Shown here piece by piece: positions 49,488-58,195 of a stretch of 64,000 nt of DNA (positions are counted from its first letter, which is position 1; every line of letters begins with the position of its first letter). Source of the DNA: Salinisphaera orenii subsp. orenii MK-B5 (GTDB lineage: Bacteria; Pseudomonadota; Gammaproteobacteria; Nevskiales; Salinisphaeraceae); the NCBI RefSeq assembly GCF_003788635.1, contig NZ_AYKH01000007.1:37141-101140 (forward strand). The letters are read 5' to 3'. The notes under the pieces were generated by a model, which saw only the letters and a program-made list of their open reading frames with translations, was not told the DNA's origin and searched no databases. The position numbers were made by a program, and so were the translations under genes.

Positions 49488-50004
49488 GGATACCCTCCGG
49501 GTGGCTGGGTGAGGCATGCAGCCGCGCGCGGCGCTGCCGTCTACCGGCGTTGCGGCCGATGGGCGTGAGTTCAAGGGCGATCGGCCAAAGCGATCGCCGC
49601 GTGTCGCCTCGGGCCCCAATCGTCGTGTCCTGCGGGGCGCCTCGTTTCGGCGCGCCGACGGGCCGCTCGTCGACCACGGCCGAGCGTCGGGTCTCGGCGC
49701 GGTCCTGCCGTGGAGGCGACGCCTCCCGAGGCGGTCGTATCGGGCCTGCCGGCCCGCGCGTGGCCCGGCGGCGGCTCGCGGCACCATGGGGGGGTGCCGG
49801 CTGCGGTCATCGGCGCCGATGTGTCCGATCGGGGAATCCCGGGCTTAGGAGACGGCCCCGGACGCCGGTTTTCGCGCGCCATTCCTGCCGGAGCCCGGAG
49901 CCCGGAGCCCGCGACGAGCGGCAGATCGACACCGCCGGACCGGTGGTCGACTGTCCGCGCCCGGCGGTGCCGGCACGGATCTGTCGGACGGCGTCCTGCC
50001 GCGC
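49488..50004. other. Gene-free stretch with short tandem repeat
   Basis: About 515 bases with no recognisable protein or RNA. At 49888-49908 three CCGGAGC units occur in tandem. The promoter of the SDR gene should lie in the first 100 bases. Confidence 0.4.
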
Positions 50005-51024
50005 TTATCGCCCGAGCAGGCCGCTGAAGAACTGCGTGGCGTTGGTCTCCAGGCTGTCGACGTCGTAGCCGCCTTCCTGGATCACGCAGACCGGCATGTC
50101 GAGTCCGGCCATGGCGCGGCCCATGCGCCCGAAGCCTTCGCTGGAGACCGCGACCTTGGCCTGCGGGTCATCCTTGTAGATATCGAAGCCCAGCGGCAGC
50201 ACGAGCACGTCAGCGTCGAACAGCCGGATGGCGGCGATCGCCTCGTCGAGTTTGTCGAAGAAGGCCTGCTCCGGTGAGCCGTGCGGCATCGGCAGGTTGA
50301 TGTTGTAGCCGTAGCCCGCGCCTTCGCCGCGCTCGTCTTCGTGGCCGGTGACCACCGGGTAGAAGTTGGTCGGATCGCCGTGGATGGAGATGTAGAGCAC
50401 GTCGTCGCGCTCCCAGAAGATCTCCTGGATGCCCTGACCGTGATGCATGTCCGGGTCGAGAACGGCCACGCGCGGGAACTTCTCGCGCAGCGCCTCGGCG
50501 GCGATCGCGGCATTGTTGAGATAGCAGAAGCCGCCGGCGCCGTCGCGGCGGGCGTGATGGCCCGGCGGGCGGCACAGGCCGTAGGCGGCGTCCGCGCCGG
50601 CGAGGATGTCGTCCGCCGCGGTGAGCGCGGTCTGAGCCGAGGCATAGGCCGCCGCCCAGGTGTCCTCGCCGATCGGGCAGCTGCCGTCGGCCTGGTAGCG
50701 CGCCGATTCGGCCAGAATGCCCTTGAGGGGATTCGGTGAGCGCACGAAGATGTTGGACATCACCTCGTTGCCCCAGTCGTCCGGGATCGCCATCCAGCGC
50801 CGGTGTGCGGACTCGAGGAAGCGCAGATAACCGAGGTCGTGAATCTTCGAGATCGGCGCCATGCCGTGATCCGTCGGGGTGCCGATCTCGATGTCCAGGC
50901 CTTCCAGCGCGGCCAGCAGAGGCGGGGTGCGCGCCGGGATCTCCTGGGGCGCGCGCATCTGGCCGCGGGTCAGATAGCTCTTGGGTACGTGCGCGTTCTG
51001 GGTCGAGTCGAAGTAGGCTTTCAC
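50005..51024 (-). CDS. Acetylpolyamine amidohydrolase-like histone deacetylase family protein
   Basis: A 339-residue zinc amidohydrolase of the histone deacetylase superfamily, closest in pattern to bacterial acetylpolyamine amidohydrolases (AphA) because of the long loop between the N terminus and the active site (YLRFLESAHRRW region) and the SCPIGEDTWAAAYASA helix. Active-site elements are PPGHHA, DPDMHHGQG (zinc ligands Asp and His), LPLGFD (third ligand) and EGGYDV (transition-state tyrosine). It would remove the acetyl group from acetylpolyamines or another acetylated substrate. The start is a GTG at 51024 (VKAYFDSTQN), which matches the family N terminus. The next gene upstream on the same strand is an SSADH-like dehydrogenase. 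Confidence 0.88.
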   Translation of the reverse strand: MKAYFDSTQNAHVPKSYLTRGQMRAPQEIPARTPPLLAALEGLDIEIGTPTDHGMAPISKIHDLGYLRFLESAHRRWMAIPDDWGNEVMSNIFVRSPNPLKGILAESARYQADGSCPIGEDTWAAAYASAQTALTAADDILAGADAAYGLCRPPGHHARRDGAGGFCYLNNAAIAAEALREKFPRVAVLDPDMHHGQGIQEIFWERDDVLYISIHGDPTNFYPVVTGHEDERGEGAGYGYNINLPMPHGSPEQAFFDKLDEAIAAIRLFDADVLVLPLGFDIYKDDPQAKVAVSSEGFGRMGRAMAGLDMPVCVIQEGGYDVDSLETNATQFFSGLLGR

Positions 51025-51164
51025 TGCGTCGGTTCCGGTTGGTCTGGGATAGAGTTGGCTCGCACGGGTTGGGCGCCAGCCCGACCCGCAACATACGCCG
51101 GCCGGGCCGGGCGCTGCAATCGTCGGTGTCTCCGGTGGCGCGTCGCTTCGACGGGCAGACATGA

Positions 51165-51193
51165 AAAGGCCGGCGAGAATTTTTCGCCGGCCT
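51165..51193 (-). terminator. Terminator of the aldehyde dehydrogenase gene
   Basis: On the minus strand AGGCCGGCGA pairs with TCGCCGGCCT (51167-51193) 30-60 bases after the stop codon of the gene ending at 51225, and is followed by TTTTC. The 10-bp perfect stem and T-run make this one of the best terminators in the window. Confidence 0.75.
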
Positions 51194-51224
51194 CGATCCG
51201 TCGACTGCGCGTGGCGCGACCGGG

Positions 51225-52676
51225 CTACTTGCCTCGCGGCACCGTCTGGGCCTCGACGAATTCCAGCATGCCTTCATCGCCGCCTTCGCGGCCGATGCCG
51301 GACTGCTTCATGCCGCCGAAGGGCGCATGCGGCGCCGGGCCGGTGCCGGTGTTCCAGCCGCAGTGGCCGAAGTGCAGGCCGCGGATGGTCTTCTCGGCGC
51401 GTTTGGCGTCGTTGGTGAACACATAGGCAGCCAGGCCGAACTCCGTGGTGTTGCCGAGCGTGACCGCGTCTTCCTCGTTGTCGAACGCGATCATCGGCAC
51501 CAGCGGGCCGAAGGTCTCTTCCCTGCAGCAGGCCATGTCGTGGGTCACGCCGGTGATCACGGTGGGCGTGTAGAACAGGTTCTTGTCGGCGTCGAGCTCG
51601 TCCGGATGCTTGCCGGCGACCAGTTCGGCGCCCTTGGAGAGCGCGTCCGCGACGTGATTCTGCACCTTCTCGAAGCCGGCCTTGTTGATCAGCGGGCCGA
51701 CGTCGATGTGGTCGTCCATGCCGTCGCCGACCTTGAGCGCCTTGACCTTCTCGACCACCTTGTCGGTGAATTCCCGGTACACACCGGACTGCACGTAGAT
51801 GCGATTGGCGCAGACGCAGGTCTGGCCGCCGCCGCGGAACTTGTTGCCGATGAGCTGCGTGGCCGCGAGATCGAGATCGGCGTCGTCGAAGACGATGAAC
51901 GGCGCGTTGCCGCCGAGTTCGAGACCCAGCTTCTTGACCTGATCCTGGGTCTGGTCGATGAGCAGCTTACCGACCTCGGTCGAGCCGGTGAACGAGAGCA
52001 TGGGCACGTCGGTGGAGCTGCACAGCTCGCCGCCGATCTCGCTGGAGGAGCCCATCACCAGATTCACCATGCCCTTCGGCAGGTCCAGGCGCTCGTGCAG
52101 CAGCTGGAACATCGCGATCATGGTCAGCGGCGTCTCGCCGGCCGGCTTGATCACGCTCGGGCAGTCGGCGGCCAGCGCCGGGGCGATCTTCTTGGCGATC
52201 ATGCCGATGGGGAAGTTCCAGGGGGTGATCAGCCCGACCACGCCGACCGGCCGGTGGTGGACCGTCCAGGTGCAGTCCTTGGCCTTCTCCGGCAGCTCTG
52301 TCGGCTCGAGCACGTCCATGTGCTTGGCGCAGTAGTCGAAAAAGCCCGCGGCGTACTCGACTTCGCCCTGGGCCTCCTTCCACGGCTTGCCGTGCTCCAG
52401 GCAGAGAATGCGGCCGATCTCCTCCTTTTCGTCGACCAGGGCGTCCCGGATGTCCTCCATCCATTCGCGCCGGGTGGCGATGTCCCGGGGCTCGGCCAGC
52501 GCCCGCTTGGCGGCGGCGATCGCGCGCTGGGTCTCTGCGCTGCCCATCTTCGGGACCTCGGCCAGGGTCTTGCCGTTGGCCGGGTTCGCCACCTCGAGGG
52601 TGGCGCCCGAATCCGCCTCGACCCACTGGCCGTCGATATACCCGGAGAGATTCTTCAGAAGATACGATTCGATCAT
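51225..52676 (-). CDS. gabD: NAD(P)-dependent succinate-semialdehyde dehydrogenase-type aldehyde dehydrogenase
   Basis: A 483-residue aldehyde dehydrogenase. The catalytic cysteine lies in GGQTCVCANRI and the general-base glutamate in LELGGNAPF; TPWNFPIGMI and the SVIKPAGETPL lysine bind the cofactor. The SFTGSTEVGKLLI motif and overall similarity place it nearest the succinate-semialdehyde/glutarate-semialdehyde dehydrogenase branch (GabD), but other semialdehydes cannot be excluded. The start at 52676 has a GAGGA-type Shine-Dalgarno; an upstream ATG at 52742 would add 22 residues. A terminator follows it. With the GABA-type aminotransferase it could convert polyamine or GABA-derived carbon to succinate. 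Confidence 0.92.
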   Translation of the reverse strand: MIESYLLKNLSGYIDGQWVEADSGATLEVANPANGKTLAEVPKMGSAETQRAIAAAKRALAEPRDIATRREWMEDIRDALVDEKEEIGRILCLEHGKPWKEAQGEVEYAAGFFDYCAKHMDVLEPTELPEKAKDCTWTVHHRPVGVVGLITPWNFPIGMIAKKIAPALAADCPSVIKPAGETPLTMIAMFQLLHERLDLPKGMVNLVMGSSSEIGGELCSSTDVPMLSFTGSTEVGKLLIDQTQDQVKKLGLELGGNAPFIVFDDADLDLAATQLIGNKFRGGGQTCVCANRIYVQSGVYREFTDKVVEKVKALKVGDGMDDHIDVGPLINKAGFEKVQNHVADALSKGAELVAGKHPDELDADKNLFYTPTVITGVTHDMACCREETFGPLVPMIAFDNEEDAVTLGNTTEFGLAAYVFTNDAKRAEKTIRGLHFGHCGWNTGTGPAPHAPFGGMKQSGIGREGGDEGMLEFVEAQTVPRGK

Positions 52677-52770
52677 GAGCGTCCTCGGTCCTGTTTGTTC
52701 GGCAGTCGACGGCGCGGTCGCGCGCGCCTGTGTATCAGTCATCGGGGCGGAGTGCGGGATTTCAAAGGCG

Positions 52771-53772
52771 TCAGCCGCCGCCGGGTGCGTAGCCGTGTTT
52801 CTTGCTGACGCGGTTGAACAGCGGTTCGCCGGCCTGCCAGCGGGCGAGGTTGTCGATGAACTGATCGATCAATGCCTCGCGCCAGCCGATGAAATCGCCC
52901 GCCATGTGGGCCGACATCAGCACGTTGTCCATGCCCCAGAGCGGGTGATCGGCCGGCAGCGGTTCCTGCTCGAAGACGTCCAGGGCCGCGCCGGCGATCT
53001 CGCCGTCGTTCAGCGCCGCGACAAGGTCTTCGGTGACCACGATCGGACCGCGGCCGATGTTGATGAAGCGGGCGTGCCCGGCCATGGCGCGGAAGCGGCC
53101 GGCGTCGAACCAGTTCTCGGTCGCCTCGGTCAGCGGCGCGGCCACCACCACGTAGTCGGCCTCGGCCAGATGGGTGTCGAGGTCATCGGCGGCGTGGATC
53201 GCTTCGAAGACGTCGTCGGCCTCGCGCGCGCGCCGCGCGATGCCGGTCACGTGCATGTCGACGGCCCGGCACAGCGCGCCGATCCGGCGGCCGATGGAGC
53301 CGGCGCCGGCGACCAGGACCCGCTTGCCGGCCACTGTTTCGGTGTCCCGGTGCACCCAGCGCCGCTCCTGCTGATAGCGGATGTTGTTGCGGGTGTCCTT
53401 GGCGAACATGAGGATCGCGCCGAGCACGTATTCGGCGATGCTGCGATCGAAGATGCCCTGCGCGTTGGTCACCGGTATGTCCGATTCGATCAGCGCATCG
53501 AACATCAGTTGATCGACACCGGCGCTGGCCGCGTGCACCCATTGCAGGCGGTCCGCGGCCGGCCAGGCCGCCTCGAGGGCGTCGGTGCGGAAGTCGGTGA
53601 CCAGCAGGATCTCGGTGCCGGGCAGGGCGTCGCGCAGGCTCACCTCGTCGGTGGCGATCCGGATGTCGCCGAGCCCGGCGAGCCGGTCCAGGCCGGCCGG
53701 CCCCTCGGCGCTGCCGCCGAGAACGGTGATGCGCGGATGCGGATCGGCTGGTGGCGTTTTCGAGGCGGTCAT
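52771..53772 (-). CDS. D-isomer 2-hydroxyacid dehydrogenase
   Basis: A 333-residue NAD(P)-dependent 2-hydroxyacid dehydrogenase. The dinucleotide-binding GAGSIGRRIG is near residue 153, and the catalytic residues lie in NIGRGPIV (Arg), DVFEQEPLP (Glu) and SAHMAG (His). The family reduces glyoxylate, hydroxypyruvate or other 2-keto acids; GhrA-like glyoxylate/hydroxypyruvate reductases are a plausible comparison. A neighbouring aminotransferase could supply the keto acid. Two ATGs lie six bases apart; the one at 53772 has better spacing from GGGGA. Confidence 0.9.
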   Translation of the reverse strand: MTASKTPPADPHPRITVLGGSAEGPAGLDRLAGLGDIRIATDEVSLRDALPGTEILLVTDFRTDALEAAWPAADRLQWVHAASAGVDQLMFDALIESDIPVTNAQGIFDRSIAEYVLGAILMFAKDTRNNIRYQQERRWVHRDTETVAGKRVLVAGAGSIGRRIGALCRAVDMHVTGIARRAREADDVFEAIHAADDLDTHLAEADYVVVAAPLTEATENWFDAGRFRAMAGHARFINIGRGPIVVTEDLVAALNDGEIAGAALDVFEQEPLPADHPLWGMDNVLMSAHMAGDFIGWREALIDQFIDNLARWQAGEPLFNRVSKKHGYAPGGG

Positions 53773-53886
53773 GTGCATCCCCGCAGGGCGTGGTCACGGG
53801 GGTGCGCGCGGTATCGATTCATACGGCACGTTACCCAGAGCCTTCGCAAAGCGTCAATACCGGCGGGAGGCCCGTCAAAACTTGTC

Positions 53887-53916
53887 TTGACCGGGCTCGC
53901 AGGACCAGCCTACGCT
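53887..53916 (+). promoter_or_regulatory. Sigma-70-type promoter of the aminotransferase gene
   Basis: TTGACC (53887-53892), an 18-base spacer and TACGCT (53911-53916) resemble the sigma-70 consensus and lie 57 bases before the ATG at 53973. Confidence 0.5.
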
Positions 53917-53972
53917 CGCGGCTAGCGGTCCGGTTGGCGGGGCCGCCATCCGTCGGCGCGCAAGAGGTGGGC

Positions 53973-55217
53973 ATGGTCGCGAATCTGGACAACGACACGC
54001 AGGTACTGGCTTCGGATCCGGAGGATCGCTACGTCCGCGATCGCCTGGTCTGGAATCCGGCCATGCACGCGATTCCGATCTCGGGCATCCGCCGCATGGT
54101 CAACCGCGCTGCCGAACTCGACGATGTGGTGCATCTGTCGATCGGCCAGCCGGACTTCGGTACCCCGCGCCACATCATCGACGCGCATATTCACGCGCTG
54201 GAGGCCGGCCAGACCGGCTACACCATGGATGCGGGCCTGCCGGAACTGCTGACCGCGCTCAAGGACTACTACAACGACCAGTATCGCAGCACGCTCTCGG
54301 AGGACAACTTCCTGGTCACGACCGGGGCGACCGAGGGCATCTATCTGCTGATCACCGCGATGGCCGCGCCCGGGCGCGAGTTCATCATCGCCGACCCGAC
54401 CTTCCTGCTCTATGCGCCGCTGATCCGCATGAACGGCGGCCAGGTGCGCACGGTGCCGACCAAGGCCAGCGAAGGCCACCAGATCGACCCCGAGCGCATC
54501 ATCAACATGATCGGGCCGAACACGCACGCGATCGTGCTCAATTCGCCGAGCAACCCGACCGGCACGGTCTATCCGCGCGAGACCATCGAATGGCTCTGCC
54601 AGGAAGCGGCCTATCGCGGCGTCGAGATCCTGTCGGACGAGGTCTACGACCGGCTGATTCTCGACGACATCGACTACCCGAGCGTGCTCTCCTGCGCCAC
54701 GGATCTGGACGGCGTGGCGGTGGTCTCGAGCTTTTCCAAGACCTACGCCATGCCCGGCCTGCGCGTGGGCTGGATCGTGGCCGACCAGAACACCATCCGC
54801 ACCCTGCGCCGCTATCACATGTTCACCACCACGGTGGCGAGCACGCCGGCGCAGTGGGCGGGCGTGGCCGCGCTGCTGGGCGACCAGAGCTGCGTCGACA
54901 GCATGGTGCGCGAGTACTCGCGCCGGCGTGACCGGGTCGTGGATCTGGTTGCCGACACGCCCGGGCTGACCGGTTACTGGCCGCAGGGCGCGTTCTACAT
55001 CGCGCCGTCGCTGCCGCACGGTGTGGACGCCGGCAAGCTGGCCATGCGCATGCTGGAGGAGACCGGCGTCTGCGTGATTCCGGGCGATGCCTTCGGCGAG
55101 CACTCCTCGGATCTGCTGCGGATCAGCTACTCCACCTCCATGGAGAAGATCGAGGAAGCCTTCGCGCGCATGCAGCCCTGGATGGAACGCCAACCCGAGC
55201 TCGCCGGCTACAGCTGA
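53973..55217 (+). CDS. Class I/II PLP-dependent aminotransferase
   Basis: A 414-residue fold-type I aminotransferase. PLP contacts are visible as LNSPSNPTGTVYPRETIEW, the EILSDEVYDRL aspartate segment, and SSFSKTYAMPGLRVGW, which contains the Schiff-base lysine. IGQPDFGTPRHII at the N terminus is typical of aspartate/alanine-type aminotransferases. It may transaminate glyoxylate, pyruvate or an aromatic amino acid; the neighbouring D-2-hydroxyacid dehydrogenase and C1-catabolic genes suggest a 2-oxo acid linked to glycine or serine, but that is inference. A good AAGAGGTGGG Shine-Dalgarno sets the start. Confidence 0.9.
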   Translation: MVANLDNDTQVLASDPEDRYVRDRLVWNPAMHAIPISGIRRMVNRAAELDDVVHLSIGQPDFGTPRHIIDAHIHALEAGQTGYTMDAGLPELLTALKDYYNDQYRSTLSEDNFLVTTGATEGIYLLITAMAAPGREFIIADPTFLLYAPLIRMNGGQVRTVPTKASEGHQIDPERIINMIGPNTHAIVLNSPSNPTGTVYPRETIEWLCQEAAYRGVEILSDEVYDRLILDDIDYPSVLSCATDLDGVAVVSSFSKTYAMPGLRVGWIVADQNTIRTLRRYHMFTTTVASTPAQWAGVAALLGDQSCVDSMVREYSRRRDRVVDLVADTPGLTGYWPQGAFYIAPSLPHGVDAGKLAMRMLEETGVCVIPGDAFGEHSSDLLRISYSTSMEKIEEAFARMQPWMERQPELAGYS

Positions 55218-55345
55218 TTCCGGGCAGGCCGCCGGCGGGGCTGGGATTCATGGCGGCGGCGTGCTTGTTTCAGTGAGTCTCCGGCACCCGGCGCCGCCGC
55301 TGTGACCGCGGCATGGCAGCCGATACGCCGCCCGGGCGCGGTGGA

Positions 55346-55371
55346 ACCCGCCCGCGATGTCGCGGGCGGGT
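55346..55371 (-). terminator. Strong terminator hairpin between convergent genes
   Basis: ACCCGCCCGCGA and TCGCGGGCGGGT form a perfect 12-bp stem with a TG loop. On the minus strand it is followed by TTCC, ending the DmdA-like gene at 55390; it may also stop the plus-strand aminotransferase transcript. Confidence 0.7.
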
Positions 55372-55389
55372 CGGATCGGGTCAGGTGAT

Positions 55390-56709
55390 TCAATAGGCGT
55401 AGTCGCGTCCGTGCGCCTTAGCCTGCTCGCGCGAGCTCTTGTTCACCGACTCGCGAAAGGGCATGTCGACGACTTCGGCTGCGACCGGATAGCCCGGCAT
55501 CGGCTGGTAGACCTCCGGTAGCCAGGCGACTAAGTCGGTGCCGAGCGCCGCATCCGCCACCGGCACGTAGCCCATGGCGATATTGGTGTCGAGTTCCGGG
55601 CAATACCACGGCGAGGTGATGTAGCCGCACGGTTCGCTGTCGGCGTCCCGGGCCAGAAGCCAGAAGTCGGCGGCATAGTCCTCGACCGGTTTGCCGCCGA
55701 GTCTGAGGCCGACAAGCTGATGCGTGAACGGCGGTGTGCCGGCTTTGATCTGCTCGCGGGTCTGCTCCAGAGCCGCCTTGCCGATGTAGTCCGCCTGTTT
55801 CTTGCGCGGGACCATGTGGCCGAGGTTGCACTGGAACGGGTTGGTTTCGTGGTCCATGTCCTGGCCGTAGGACAGGATGCCGGCGGCGATCCGGCGGTGA
55901 TGCGCCGGGGCGATGACCATCAGATCGTGCGGCTCGCCGGCGCGCAGAATGGCGTTCCAGACCGTCTCCGCATTGACTGTCGAATCATAGGCGTAGACCT
56001 CGTAGCCCTTCTCCCCGGTGAAGCCGGTCTGCGAGACGATCACGTCGACGCCGTCGATGATCCCGGCCATCAGACCGTAATAGGGAATCTCGCGCACGCC
56101 TTCGCCGACGAGGTCGATCATCAGCGCTTCGGATTTCGGGCCCTGGATCTGCAGCGGCGAGACGTCGATCTCGTCGATCGTCACGTCGAAATCCCGGGCG
56201 ATGTTCACACCCTTGAACCAGTAGGCGAGATCGGAGTCGCTGATCGTGAACCAGAATTCGTCGTAGGACAGGCGCAGCATCACCGGATCGTTGAGCACGT
56301 GGCCCTCGGCGTCGCAGAGCACGACGTAGCGGCCGCGCATCGGGGCGACCCGCGTGACGTCGCGCGTGCAGACGTAGTCGCAGAACGCCTCGGCGTCCGG
56401 CCCCTTGACCCGGATCGGACGCTCGACCGCGACGTTCCACAGGGTGACGTCGTTGATCAGCGCGCGGTACTCGATCATGGCGCCGCCGTCCTCGGGGCGC
56501 ACATAGCCGCGCGGGTGATACATACGGTTATAGACGGTCGCGCGCCAGCAGCCGGCCTCGACCGACAGATGCCAGTAGGGCGACTTGCGCACCCGCGTCG
56601 ACATGAGCATCTGGATGCCCGGGTCGCCGCTCTGACGCAGGTTGACCGGCACATGGCGGTCACGCTGATCGATGTTCTGCTGATGATTCATGTTGTTCGC
56701 GGAGCGCAT
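55390..56709 (-). CDS. GcvT-family aminomethyl/methyltransferase, DmdA-like
   Basis: A 439-residue protein of the GcvT fold, which transfers a methyl or aminomethyl group to tetrahydrofolate. It resembles DmdA, the THF-dependent dimethylsulfoniopropionate demethylase: the SPYWHLSVEAGCWRATVYN segment, LWNVAVERPIRVKGPDA, CDYVCTRDVTRVAPMRGRYVVL, FWFTISDSDLAYWFKG, IQGPKSE, SQTGFTGEKGYEVY and AAGILSYGQDMDHETNPFQC all have counterparts in DmdA and DmdA-like proteins. DmdA is about 370 residues; this protein has about 35 extra N-terminal and further C-terminal residues, so it may be a related demethylase with another substrate. The start has an AGGAG Shine-Dalgarno. It is divergent from the metF-like operon. 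Confidence 0.88.
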   Translation of the reverse strand: MRSANNMNHQQNIDQRDRHVPVNLRQSGDPGIQMLMSTRVRKSPYWHLSVEAGCWRATVYNRMYHPRGYVRPEDGGAMIEYRALINDVTLWNVAVERPIRVKGPDAEAFCDYVCTRDVTRVAPMRGRYVVLCDAEGHVLNDPVMLRLSYDEFWFTISDSDLAYWFKGVNIARDFDVTIDEIDVSPLQIQGPKSEALMIDLVGEGVREIPYYGLMAGIIDGVDVIVSQTGFTGEKGYEVYAYDSTVNAETVWNAILRAGEPHDLMVIAPAHHRRIAAGILSYGQDMDHETNPFQCNLGHMVPRKKQADYIGKAALEQTREQIKAGTPPFTHQLVGLRLGGKPVEDYAADFWLLARDADSEPCGYITSPWYCPELDTNIAMGYVPVADAALGTDLVAWLPEVYQPMPGYPVAAEVVDMPFRESVNKSSREQAKAHGRDYAY

Positions 56710-57101
56710 GGATTTTTCTCCTGAAAGGTCTGAGAGGCAGGCCGCCGTTCTTGCAAGCGGACCGGGGCGACATGGCGGGATCGCCGCGTTAGCGCGAATC
56801 GATCGGACGCACCGACCACAGCGGGCCGGCGAGACGACCTCGCCGACGCCATCGCGAATCCAAGCTACCCGGGGCCGCCCGGCGCGAGCGTTGCAGGCAC
56901 GACATCGGATTAGTTCACCGCGACATGCGGGCCGATTCCGGGCGGCGGCGCCGCGCGGCCGACATGGTCGCCGTCGCGCGTCGTCCGCAAGGGGGGCGAG
57001 GCGCCGTCGACGCGATCCGGCGATGACGCATTTTCGATCGTGGTGGTCGCGATCAGGCCTTTGACGTGCCCGATGCCCGCGTAATTTGGCTGGCGTACGA
57101 A
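56710..57101. other. Divergent intergenic region, nothing coding recognised
   Basis: About 390 bases between the divergent genes at 56709 and 57168. The promoters of both operons should be here and in the adjoining hairpin segment. The leader of the minus-strand gene contains GAGAG-type purine tracts that recall, but do not match, a glycine riboswitch. Confidence 0.45.
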
Positions 57102-57152
57102 CCGCGAGCGAGCCCGATCCGGGGCCCGCTCGCGGCGGCTTGAAACCGCTCG
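57102..57152 (+). promoter_or_regulatory. Paired hairpins upstream of the metF-like gene
   Basis: CCGCGAGCG (57102-57110) pairs perfectly with CGCTCGCGG (57127-57135), with four further pairs inside around a GATCCG loop. A second small stem, GCGG/CCGC around CTTGAAA-like sequence, follows, just before the GAGGAGG Shine-Dalgarno. This could be an attenuator, an operator or a transcript-stabilising leader. Confidence 0.45.
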
Positions 57153-57167
57153 AGGAGGCGCGTCGCC

Positions 57168-58148
57168 GTGACACCGTTCTGCAACGAAAAGCGCCGCGAA
57201 CCGGCAGGGGCGTCAGCCCCCGGGGGCATCGCCGACGAAGCGCGCCGGGTCATGACGGCCGAGCAGGCCCTGGGCCGGGCACTACGGCGACCGCGATACG
57301 AGATCATTCCCATGCGCGGTGCGCTCGAGGCCGCGCGGGCGCTGCCGGCCCATGCGGTCGTGACCGTGACCTGCTCGCCGACCCGCGGGATCGATGCGAC
57401 CGTCGAACTGGCGGCGCAGGTCGCGGCCCTCGGGCATGTCGCCGTGCCGCATCTCGCGGCCCGGCGTTTCGCCAGCCGCAGCCATCTCGAGACCGGCATG
57501 AGCCGGTTGACCGAGGCAGGGGTACGGGATGTCTTCGTCGTCGGCGGCGACGGCGATCACGTCGCCGGGCCGTTCGATCACGGATGCCGGCTGATCGAGG
57601 CACTGGCCGAGATCGCGCCCGGCCTGCGCAGCGTCGGGGTGCCCTGCTATCCGGAGGGGCACGCCCTCATCGCGGCCGAGACGCTGGACGAGGCGCTGGA
57701 CGCCAAGTGCTTCCTCGCCGGTCACATGGTCACGCAGCTGTGTTTCGATGCCGCGCGGATCCGCGACTGGCTGCAGGGCGTGCGTGGCCGCGGGGTCGAT
57801 CTGCCGATGCATGTCGGCATTCCCGGGGTGATCGAGCGGCGCCGGCTGCTGGGCATCGCGCTGCGCATCGGTCTGGGCGACTCGACACGCTTTCTGCGCG
57901 GCAACAAGCGCATGTGGGGACGGTTGACGGGCCCCTCGCAATTCACGCCGGACGCGCTGCTGGACGACCTGGCGCCCCTGCTGGCGGCGCCGGAGCTGAA
58001 CGTCGCCGGCTTGCATATCAACACCTTCAATCAGGTCGGCAGTACCGAAGCCTGGCGCCGAAAGCGTCTGTCGGCGCTCGCCTCCACCGCCGGCGACGTC
58101 GATGCCTCGGGTTCGCCGTCATCGGCGGCGCCCGACGGTCGCGCCTAG
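57168..58148 (+). CDS. Methylenetetrahydrofolate reductase (MetF-like)
   Basis: A 326-residue protein of the MTHFR family. Compared with E. coli MetF it keeps the catalytic glutamate (in RYEIIPM near residue 45), the PHLA segment, the VVGGDGDHV loop with the FAD-contacting aspartate, and the MVTQLCFDA glutamine. It should therefore bind FAD and act on methylene-THF/methyl-THF. In a demethylation operon it would run in the oxidative direction, turning 5-methyl-THF from methyl-group transfer into 5,10-methylene-THF. The start is a GTG with a strong GAGGAGG Shine-Dalgarno nine bases upstream. The flavoprotein at 58196 follows after 47 bases. Confidence 0.9.
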   Translation: MTPFCNEKRREPAGASAPGGIADEARRVMTAEQALGRALRRPRYEIIPMRGALEAARALPAHAVVTVTCSPTRGIDATVELAAQVAALGHVAVPHLAARRFASRSHLETGMSRLTEAGVRDVFVVGGDGDHVAGPFDHGCRLIEALAEIAPGLRSVGVPCYPEGHALIAAETLDEALDAKCFLAGHMVTQLCFDAARIRDWLQGVRGRGVDLPMHVGIPGVIERRRLLGIALRIGLGDSTRFLRGNKRMWGRLTGPSQFTPDALLDDLAPLLAAPELNVAGLHINTFNQVGSTEAWRRKRLSALASTAGDVDASGSPSSAAPDGRA

Positions 58149-58195
58149 CGCCCCGGAATCATTCGGACCGCACCTTCAGGCTCAGGAGATCGAGC

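Noticed and set aside
56710..56880. Possible glycine riboswitch in the leader of the DmdA-like gene
   Set aside because: The leader has CTCTCAG-like and purine-rich patches, but the conserved core of the glycine aptamer is not recognisable, so I could not support it.
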